Shown piece after piece: positions 1-7,042 of a stretch of DNA of 8,289 nucleotides. The notes below the pieces were generated by a model. It was not told the origin of the DNA. It saw nothing but the letters and a program-made list of their open reading frames with translations, and made no database searches. The stretch spans positions 1-8,289 of the forward strand of contig CAJUJB010000070.1 in the NCBI GenBank assembly GCA_910586595.1. Direction: 5' to 3'. Numbering within the stretch: the first letter of the stretch is position 1; every line of letters starts with the position of its first letter. The DNA is from an uncultured Muribaculaceae bacterium (GTDB lineage: Bacteria > Bacteroidota > Bacteroidia > Bacteroidales > Muribaculaceae). The position numbers and the translations under genes are program-made.

Positions 1-21
1 AAAAAAAAAAAAAAAAAAAAA
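1..21. repeat. Homopolymer tract of 21 A residues at the window edge
   Basis: The first 21 bases are all A (all T on the minus strand) and the tract may continue beyond the window. It lies past the operon terminator in noncoding sequence. It could be a genuine length-variable tract upstream of the next gene to the left, or an assembly or contig-end artefact; the window alone cannot decide. Confidence 0.85.
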
Positions 22-118
22 CAGAATTTTTGTTAAATACGATAGCTTTATAGCTCAACCATCACTTTTTGCCACATTTCGGCTCCTCGCCCTTACATCG
101 CCCGCAATTCAGATCCCT
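22..118. other. Intergenic stretch with no supported gene
   Basis: Between the A tract and the operon terminator I found no convincing reading frame, RNA gene or Bacteroidota promoter (TTTG about 19 bases before TAnnTTTG). The only local structure is a short repeat, ATAGCT at 42-47 and again at 50-55, which is too small to interpret. Confidence 0.6.
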
Positions 119-153
119 AAAAAACGGAGGCCACACCTTGCGGCGCGGCCTCC
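119..153 (-). terminator. Rho-independent terminator of the two-gene operon
   Basis: On the minus strand the 7-bp perfect stem GGAGGCC (153-147) / GGCCTCC (132-126), with a 14-base loop, is followed after one G by six T residues (124-119). It lies about 30 bases past the stop codon of the giant gene. The opposite strand has no T run after the hairpin, so it should work only for leftward transcription. Confidence 0.9.
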
Positions 154-183
154 TTCATAGAGTCTATCAAAATAGAGCTTGAA

Positions 184-3100
184 TCAATACTTCACGAAGC
201 GAAGTGCGGCACTTGAGCCGTGCTTGATCATGAGCAGATAATGACCTTCGGGCAAATCTGCCACATCAAGTTTAGCAGTGCCGTCGGCACCAAGTTCACC
301 CTCGCGGAGCGACTTGCCTGCCATATCAACAATCACATATGGAGCGAACGATGCACCGGGGGCGCTTACATTGAGTTCTCCGCGGGTCGGAACAGGCCAG
401 AGGCCGAATTCACCTGCGTCGATTACATCAACTCCGGTCACAGGCCCGTCGATAGCCTGAACCCAAGCCACTGAGCGGCCATTCTTGCCATTGAAGCCTT
501 CGGAGTCGATGATGTCGGCAGTAGCCACAGTAAGCACGTAGTAACCGTCCTCATTGGTCAGATCGCCGAGAACCAGCTTATAGGTACGTCCGTCGATACG
601 CTCGATCTTAATCTCCGATGCATCGAGAGATTCGCCCTGAAGCTTGAACGAAATATCGTCGGAAGTGAAGGTGGCTTCCTCGATGTCTTTATTGAAGACA
701 ACGGTCACATCTTTCACAGCCTCTTTCTGCACAGCCACCTCAGGCACACCGAGGAAGTCCTCTACCTCAAGCTCTACAGTAGGAGCCGGAGCGAAACGAA
801 CACGTACGGTATGCTGACCAGCCGTAGCGGCGTAGGCAGCAGTGTGGAGACGGAATTCATAGAGCGGGTCATGACCGTCGATAAGCGTGCGGTCGGTGAG
901 CCATGCGTTGTTGGCGGGGCGCTCATCACCGTCGAAGATCACACTTTCAACCACCCGTCGGCCAACTGCCGGGTCGGGAACAGATACATAGAACCAACCT
1001 GCATCATCGGTCGATACGGTAATCTCGCACTCATCGTCGTTCATACGCATTACCGAGCCAGTAAGCACCACAAGCTCTGCCTTGGTGTTGTCGGAGAGAT
1101 AGATGTGGTCAGGAGCGTCGTTGGGGTCGGTCACGTCGTTGACGATCCAGCCCTTCACGGGAGCCATACCCGACTCACCGGCAGTGACGTCGATGCTGCG
1201 GATGAGCTCGTGGATGGTCACCTCATCGAGCAGCGAGAGGTCGGGATTTCCATAGTCGGTGACGTGGGTTGCAGTCACATCATATGTCAGGAAGTGGCCG
1301 AGCAGGTTGCAGCGGAACCACCACTGGGCATAAGCACTCTGACCGGCGCCAAGTGTGCCGAATTCAGTTGCCACGGTCTCGCCAAGTGCGAGGGTCTTCT
1401 CCTGGCCGTTGAGCTGGGCCGAGATAATCTCGAAGTCAATGTCGAGACCCTTTTCATTGTCGACAATGCGCGGCTGCTTGGTGGTCATGCGCACATTCTT
1501 GGCCTCACCGGCACCCTTGTTCACCATAAGCAGGGCAAACTCGGTGTCAGTCGACGGTTCTACCACATCGTAAGTCAGAGGATCGTCGCCGAATACATCG
1601 CGCTGCATGAAGTAAACCAGGTCGAGCTCGGGCGAGGGCTTAACAGTAAGGCTTACGGGCTTTAGCTCACGGGTTACAACAAGGTCGGTGTAGGGATCAA
1701 GATAAGTGATCGAGCCGGAGAAGTTGTAGACCTTGTCGGTCTCGGGAGCCGCGTTCTTGGTAGGTATGTAAAGTATGGTTGCCACACCTGTAGCCTTGCT
1801 CTCGAGCGACCAGCCATCGGTAAGATTAAGCTTGCCGCCGAAGCCCTTGAGGGTCTCGAGGCTGATCTGGAAGCGGTCGCTGGCAGCGGGCACCCCTTCT
1901 TCGTCAGTTACAACGAGGTTGAGCATCACATCCTGCATAGGCTTGGAGTCGTGGCCGTTGAGGACAGTGAGGGTGCCACGGAAAGCCTGGCGGGTAAGGA
2001 AGAGCGACTGCTCGAACTGGAGAGTTACCGATGCGCACACGGTGTTGGATTCGCGGCGGATATTCGCCTCATATTCATCGTAAGCGCGCTGGAACACATC
2101 CTGGTAGCTACGGAAGCCGGCCTCAACAGCCGCATTTTCCATATCAAGGAGTCGGTTGGCTATAGTGAGCAATTCATCGCGATTGAATACGTCCTCTCCC
2201 TTCGAGGCAGCCTCGAAGCGTGCCAGGAGGGCGCGGAGCTGAGCCTCAGATACAACCGAAGGCTTGAAGGGCGCAAGTACATCGTAGTCGAAGCTATTCT
2301 TCTCTGCAATGGCATTGTAGAAGGCAACCATCTCATTGTCATATTCATTGAACCAGATAGGATCTCCGAAAATGCCACGGATCAGCTGGTCGAAGTCATC
2401 GAGATAATGGCAATATTCAATAGCCTTATTGTCGAATACCTCTGCCCACGAGAATTTGGATGTCTGGGCCTTCATGCGGGGAACACCGAGCTGCTCGCCA
2501 AGTTCATACCAGTCGTTCAGAGCCCCTGCCGCCTGGCCTGCAAGAGTCAGAGCCTCTCCATTCGGGAAATTATCGCGAATAAAATCTGCTGCGGCATCGC
2601 CGGCTGCATCAAGGGCCGGGCCGAAAAGATTGGCGCCTACATCAACAAGATTGCCGAGCGAAGGATCGTTGAGATAGTTCATACCGCTGTTGAGGGTACC
2701 GATAATGGGGCCAACGCCAGGTACGCGGCTGGCCAGATCATCGAGTATACCATCGGCACGCGCAGCGAGTTCAGGATCGCAGATTGCGGGGCGTGTCTCG
2801 GTCACGGCAGGGGGAGAATAAGTCGAGCCGTAGCCACCGCCACCACCGCCTGCAGGGCCGGATGTGAAGCTGGGGCCTCCGATGCCGAGATTCGACACGG
2901 CATCCATGATGGCCTGACCAAGCAGACCCCATGCACAGGCTTTGAGCGCCATGTTATAAGCACCGGGGTTCGAGCCGAGCACCTTGCCGCACTGCGACTG
3001 ATACCAGTACTCGTACGAAGCCATGCAGCGGCCGAGAGGATTATTCATATTGTAGCGCGGAGCCGCGTAAGCCGGAAGGGCGTGGCGGGTGATGCGCACC

Positions 3101-6100
3101 GGAATCACGCGTGCCTGCTGGGGTGCGAGGTCGAACGGAGTGAGGTCTACCAGAGCCTCGAACGACCATTCCTCATCGTCTTCAGGCATAGCCATAGTTG
3201 TATTGAGGGCGGTGATCAGACCACGGTTGGTCATCACAAGATTTACAATCTTGCTGTCGCCGGGATTCATATCCTCGCCAACCATGCCCTCGGGGCCTTC
3301 TACGGTAACGATAGCCTTAGGCACGTTGGTCTCGTAGGTAACGGTAGTCACCACGCGGTATTCGTCTTCAATCTCGGTTTCAACTATATCATAGCTGATC
3401 TTGATGGCGTCGATCGAGAGATTGACAACCTGGAGATTCTCGCGACCGGGATTGATGAGCATGGCATCGGCTTTGTACGAGCCGTGGCCGTCTTCCGTTA
3501 CAGTCATCGCATAGTAACCTTCGGGAACCTCAACGGTGAAGACACCATCGGTGCCGGTGGTGCCCTGGGCAACCACAGCGCCGGTCACGGGGTGAGTGAC
3601 GGTGACGGTGGCACCTTCTACGCGGGGGCCTTCTTCGGTATAGTAGGTATATTCGTCGCATACCTCAACCACGAGTGTACCGGTAGCCTCCGACACAGCC
3701 TCGAAGCGGAAAGGCAGAGCGAGGCCCGAGCCATTGCTACAGTTGATGCCGATGGTGCCCGTTGCAGGAACGTTGAGCTGCATATCGGCCGTCGGGGTCA
3801 GCGACAGAACCACAGTGGTGCTCTCGCCGGGAGCCAGCGAAGGCATCTGCACGGGAGTTGCCGCGCGCATCCAGGAGGCATTGGGTAGAACGAGAGAGAT
3901 GGTTCCGGTCTCGCCGGCGCCTTCATTGGTGAGGACGATAGGATACTCGCGGGTCGAGCCTTTGGTCATGGTGCCATTGATCGACGACTCGCTTGCAACC
4001 AGCGCGCCCTTCTCTGTACGGGCAAATACATAGAGGGTAAACTCTGCATCGGTGACACCGCTGTGGCTTACGCGCACGGGAATCTGCTGCCAGAGCGAGC
4101 CCTCAGTGGGGGCGTTGGCGGTGAGTGTGAAGCGGAGGTCGGCATTAGCGTCACCTGCTATGGTTGCAGGTGCGTCTACAGCCACGGTGTAATTCTCGGG
4201 AGATTCGAGAACCTCAACCTTCACTTCATCCACAGTCACACGGCCCGGATTGGCGATAGTCACGGTGATATTCTCGGCCACGCCTACGAGACCCTGGTGT
4301 GTGATCTGCGAGGTGGCTGTGCGGCGCAAGCCGATCACGTCGAACTCAACGGCAGCCTCAGTCGAGCCTTCGCCCGGATAGCAGGCACCAGCGATGAAGT
4401 AACCGCTCTGGCGGTCGGCCGGATTAAACTCGCAGGTAAAGCTGCCGTCGGCCTCGGTCACGGGCTGGATGGTGGTGCGAAGGCCTTCGTTGATTACATA
4501 TACCTCAACGGTACGGCCAGCCACGTCGCGACCGGTAACCTTACCGCTCAGACGCACGGTCTCGCCCTTGGCGTAAACCTGCTTATCGGCGCTTACCGAA
4601 GCAGCGAATGAAGGCAGGAGGTCGACCACTGCCACGAGCTCGTTATTGGTGTAGAGAAGCTCGCTCACGGTGCGCGACGCATTGTATGATGCGCGCACGC
4701 TGCACTGCCCTACCTGCTCGGGAAGCTGAACCTCGCGGGAGAGAGTCACGCCCTCGCCCGGAGCGATAGGATCGTGGAAATAGAGGGTGGTGCGGATGTC
4801 AGAACCAACGTATACATCGATTGTTCCTGGAGCGAGCGCGGTCACACCGGCATTCTCGATCCGAACCTCTACAGTGGCCTTGTCGCCTGTGATGAATGAG
4901 TCGGCACCTGTCAGGGCCACATTCTTTATCACAGCGTCAGGGAGTGTGCGGTCGGTCACCATCACATAGCAGGTGGCCGACGAATAACCTTCGGAGCGGA
5001 CGGTGAATACGGCTGTGCGGCTGTCGTCCTCAACGTCGTTGGGGTCTACCGATACGGGAACATCAACGTAAGCCTGACCCGAGGGTATTTCCACCTTGTC
5101 GGGGAAGACAAAACCTTCGGTGTCGCACGAAATTTCAGCCGTCACCACTTCAAGCGACTCTGTATTACGGCCGATGCGGAGGGTGAATTGCTCGCCTTCG
5201 CGCACGGTGGGAGTATCTGTAGTCATCGAGAGGGCCGGGCCGTCGTTGTCGAAGATTGTCACATCGGCGGTGACCATGCCACGGCCGGGAGTGGTAGCCG
5301 AGCAACCACAGCCTACAAGGTAAACAGCCGCAGTAACTGTGACAGTGCGGTCGCCATCGACAACAGCGTTGTCAATCACGCCGATTGTGAAATGGGCTTC
5401 CTCCACGCCAGCGTCCATCTCGATGGTATTGGTCGAGAAGAACAAGTCGCCGGCTGAGTTGTCGCTCAGATCGATGCGTACTTTATTCTCAAGATTGCTG
5501 GTGCGACGTATAGTGCCTGCTATGGCACTCAGACCATCACTCTCGTTGACAACCGTGGGAGAAAGAGTCATTTCTATCTCGGGCACGTCATTATCAATCA
5601 CAGTGATAGTAAACTCAACCGGGATATGATCATCGGCAAAGGCGATGACATGCCAAGAATAATTTTCGTTGGGTACATCGTCATCGACAGCGGTAATGGT
5701 TAATTCAGCCGTTCTTGTGAACTGGTCAATAACGCCATTGCCATCCCATACAAGCGGCCCGCTAACCTGAAGCCGGACATAAGTGTCTTGCAAGGAATTG
5801 CTCGTGACACGGACTACGGTACTTTCGCCCTCAACGAGTTCGGTCTTATCAACAGTCACATTAAGACGTTTCTCGTCATTGTCTTCTATAAAGAATGTGG
5901 CTTCCGCACGATTCTCACCATTTTCAGCCGTGATGATAAACTGGTAACGGCCTTCGGGAACATCATTATCGATGGGTGTCACATAGAATGTACCTGCATA
6001 CTGCCCTGCCGGAATGAAAACCGTACTTTCGTAGGTAAGTTCCTCAAATATCGGAACCATCATACAGTCAGGCGCATTCTCTATCATTATAGAGACGATC

Positions 6101-7038
6101 TCAGCTTCGCTCAGGTCACCGCTGCGATAGAGGGTGAATGCTGCCGGATAAGTCGAGCCTTCGTAAAGGTCATAGCACTCTATGCGCAGACCTTTGGAGA
6201 GATTGACAGAGCTTGACCACACTGTATTGTTGTCTTGTTTCTCGGGGCCTTCGCCATGCTCGCCGCCGGGAACAAGCTTAATCATAAGGGCAACCTCGCC
6301 ATCGAGCGGAAGCTCGGTCGGGAGTTGGAGAGTCATGCTACGCTCTATCGACGAATGAGCAGGAATTACCTCAGAGCGGTATTCCCCGCCTATATAAATC
6401 GACTTAGTTCCGTCGGGATATGCGATATAGGCTTCCTCACTCCAGCCGCCGATGTTGGGAGCTCCGCCTATGTTCTCAACGGTATAGTTGAGCGTCACGG
6501 TCTCGCCGGGCGCATAGGCCATGCGGTCGGTGGTAAGATTGGACGGGGTGAAATCGGGGCCGGTCTTGATTTTCAAATAACCGGAACTCCATGAGGTAGC
6601 CACGTCGGAGCCATCGGCAGTTGCCAGCACCACATCATAGAGGGAGATGGGGTACTCGGTTTCACCATCGAGCCACGATGGAACGGTGGTCGAGACGGTG
6701 AGAATCTGGCCGGAATTACCACGGAGGGGTGAGCTGGTGGGTGAATACACCAGCACTTTACCAGAATTATTGTAAGTGATCACGTGATCGGTAGCTCGCG
6801 ATGAAAGCTTCAGTTCACCCTGGGTGGACTCACCATAGTAGGATGGCAGGCTCAGCGTAAACTCGAGGGCCGTGATCTCGTCGGTATTGTCGAGGTACAC
6901 CGGCACCACAATCTGCTCGCCACGCTCACCCTCGATATCGGGCACGGTGAGCTTGTTGACGGTCTGGGCCGAGAGGCCGAGGCCCCCCGCCACAAGCGTC
7001 AGCAGCACGATCGCTGTCTTTATGAGGTGATTTTTCAT
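184..7038 (-). CDS. Giant multi-Ig secreted surface protein with cohesin-like N-terminus and T9SS sorting tail
   Basis: A 2284-residue protein in one unbroken frame. Residues 1-24 are a signal peptide (KTAIVLLTLVAGG core, likely cleavage after LSA24, no lipobox Cys), which fixes the start. By eye the domain order is: cohesin-like 27-160 (GERGEQIVVPVYLDN, ALEFTLSLP, later VLVYSP and YPISLYDVVLATADG); CARDB-like 162-285; four Calx-beta-like modules 286-698; CARDB-like 703-805; Ig-like modules 810-902, 904-1008 and 1010-1118; carboxypeptidase-regulatory-like 1120-1212; another beta module to about 1330; a helical, Gly-containing island 1335-1664 of no recognised family; a beta module 1665-1955 of no recognised family; further beta 1955-2085; Big_5-like 2105-2190 (VTVVFNKDI, YYVLTV); T9SS type A tail 2210-2284 (LWPVPTRGELNVS, YVIVDMAGKS, LRFVKY). 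The protein should cross the outer membrane by T9SS and be anchored or released there. No catalytic motif was seen. A stalk, adhesin or scaffold role is inferred from the architecture alone; the ligand is unknown. Confidence 0.95.
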   Translation of the reverse strand: MKNHLIKTAIVLLTLVAGGLGLSAQTVNKLTVPDIEGERGEQIVVPVYLDNTDEITALEFTLSLPSYYGESTQGELKLSSRATDHVITYNNSGKVLVYSPTSSPLRGNSGQILTVSTTVPSWLDGETEYPISLYDVVLATADGSDVATSWSSGYLKIKTGPDFTPSNLTTDRMAYAPGETVTLNYTVENIGGAPNIGGWSEEAYIAYPDGTKSIYIGGEYRSEVIPAHSSIERSMTLQLPTELPLDGEVALMIKLVPGGEHGEGPEKQDNNTVWSSSVNLSKGLRIECYDLYEGSTYPAAFTLYRSGDLSEAEIVSIMIENAPDCMMVPIFEELTYESTVFIPAGQYAGTFYVTPIDNDVPEGRYQFIITAENGENRAEATFFIEDNDEKRLNVTVDKTELVEGESTVVRVTSNSLQDTYVRLQVSGPLVWDGNGVIDQFTRTAELTITAVDDDVPNENYSWHVIAFADDHIPVEFTITVIDNDVPEIEMTLSPTVVNESDGLSAIAGTIRRTSNLENKVRIDLSDNSAGDLFFSTNTIEMDAGVEEAHFTIGVIDNAVVDGDRTVTVTAAVYLVGCGCSATTPGRGMVTADVTIFDNDGPALSMTTDTPTVREGEQFTLRIGRNTESLEVVTAEISCDTEGFVFPDKVEIPSGQAYVDVPVSVDPNDVEDDSRTAVFTVRSEGYSSATCYVMVTDRTLPDAVIKNVALTGADSFITGDKATVEVRIENAGVTALAPGTIDVYVGSDIRTTLYFHDPIAPGEGVTLSREVQLPEQVGQCSVRASYNASRTVSELLYTNNELVAVVDLLPSFAASVSADKQVYAKGETVRLSGKVTGRDVAGRTVEVYVINEGLRTTIQPVTEADGSFTCEFNPADRQSGYFIAGACYPGEGSTEAAVEFDVIGLRRTATSQITHQGLVGVAENITVTIANPGRVTVDEVKVEVLESPENYTVAVDAPATIAGDANADLRFTLTANAPTEGSLWQQIPVRVSHSGVTDAEFTLYVFARTEKGALVASESSINGTMTKGSTREYPIVLTNEGAGETGTISLVLPNASWMRAATPVQMPSLAPGESTTVVLSLTPTADMQLNVPATGTIGINCSNGSGLALPFRFEAVSEATGTLVVEVCDEYTYYTEEGPRVEGATVTVTHPVTGAVVAQGTTGTDGVFTVEVPEGYYAMTVTEDGHGSYKADAMLINPGRENLQVVNLSIDAIKISYDIVETEIEDEYRVVTTVTYETNVPKAIVTVEGPEGMVGEDMNPGDSKIVNLVMTNRGLITALNTTMAMPEDDEEWSFEALVDLTPFDLAPQQARVIPVRITRHALPAYAAPRYNMNNPLGRCMASYEYWYQSQCGKVLGSNPGAYNMALKACAWGLLGQAIMDAVSNLGIGGPSFTSGPAGGGGGGYGSTYSPPAVTETRPAICDPELAARADGILDDLASRVPGVGPIIGTLNSGMNYLNDPSLGNLVDVGANLFGPALDAAGDAAADFIRDNFPNGEALTLAGQAAGALNDWYELGEQLGVPRMKAQTSKFSWAEVFDNKAIEYCHYLDDFDQLIRGIFGDPIWFNEYDNEMVAFYNAIAEKNSFDYDVLAPFKPSVVSEAQLRALLARFEAASKGEDVFNRDELLTIANRLLDMENAAVEAGFRSYQDVFQRAYDEYEANIRRESNTVCASVTLQFEQSLFLTRQAFRGTLTVLNGHDSKPMQDVMLNLVVTDEEGVPAASDRFQISLETLKGFGGKLNLTDGWSLESKATGVATILYIPTKNAAPETDKVYNFSGSITYLDPYTDLVVTRELKPVSLTVKPSPELDLVYFMQRDVFGDDPLTYDVVEPSTDTEFALLMVNKGAGEAKNVRMTTKQPRIVDNEKGLDIDFEIISAQLNGQEKTLALGETVATEFGTLGAGQSAYAQWWFRCNLLGHFLTYDVTATHVTDYGNPDLSLLDEVTIHELIRSIDVTAGESGMAPVKGWIVNDVTDPNDAPDHIYLSDNTKAELVVLTGSVMRMNDDECEITVSTDDAGWFYVSVPDPAVGRRVVESVIFDGDERPANNAWLTDRTLIDGHDPLYEFRLHTAAYAATAGQHTVRVRFAPAPTVELEVEDFLGVPEVAVQKEAVKDVTVVFNKDIEEATFTSDDISFKLQGESLDASEIKIERIDGRTYKLVLGDLTNEDGYYVLTVATADIIDSEGFNGKNGRSVAWVQAIDGPVTGVDVIDAGEFGLWPVPTRGELNVSAPGASFAPYVIVDMAGKSLREGELGADGTAKLDVADLPEGHYLLMIKHGSSAALRFVKY
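4945..6183 (-). repeat. Array of four diverged Calx-beta-like modules inside the giant protein
   Basis: Residues 286-698 repeat the same plan about every 95-110 residues: an EG or ES strand start, a mid-module acidic turn, then a closing strand ending in a DND-type motif. The acidic turns are PIDNDVPEGRY (355-365), AVDDDVPNENY (450-460), VIDNAVVDGDR (554-564) and the degenerate SVDPNDVEDDSR (663-674). The closing motifs are IEDND (384-388), VIDND (480-484), IFDND (595-599) and, degenerate, VTDR (694-697). In Calx-beta families such acidic residues can bind calcium. The copies are protein-level repeats only; I saw no close DNA-level identity, so recent tandem duplication is unlikely. Confidence 0.75.
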
Positions 7039-7042
7039 AGTG

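Noticed and set aside
29..50. Possible plus-strand Bacteroidota promoter (TTTG at 29-32, TAGCTTTA at 43-50)
   Set aside because: The spacing is only 10 bases instead of about 19, the second box lacks the final G, and no plus-strand gene follows.
42..55. Short ATAGCT repeat / AGCT hairpin with a distant T run on the minus strand, as a second terminator
   Set aside because: The stem is only 4 bp and A/T-rich, and the T run is more than 20 bases away.
811..1665. A 284-codon plus-strand open frame
   Set aside because: It is a shadow of the giant gene with no domain support and unnatural His/Val/Gly-rich composition.
1951..3888. A 645-codon open frame on the plus strand, antisense to the giant gene
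   Set aside because: It overlaps the well-supported minus-strand gene completely, has no recognisable domain, signal peptide or sensible composition (rich in His, Cys, Arg, Ile), and such frames are common opposite codon-biased genes of this GC.
184..7038. Giant protein as a secreted enzyme
   Set aside because: I saw no protease, glycosidase or other catalytic motif; the carboxypeptidase-regulatory-like segment is a non-catalytic beta module.
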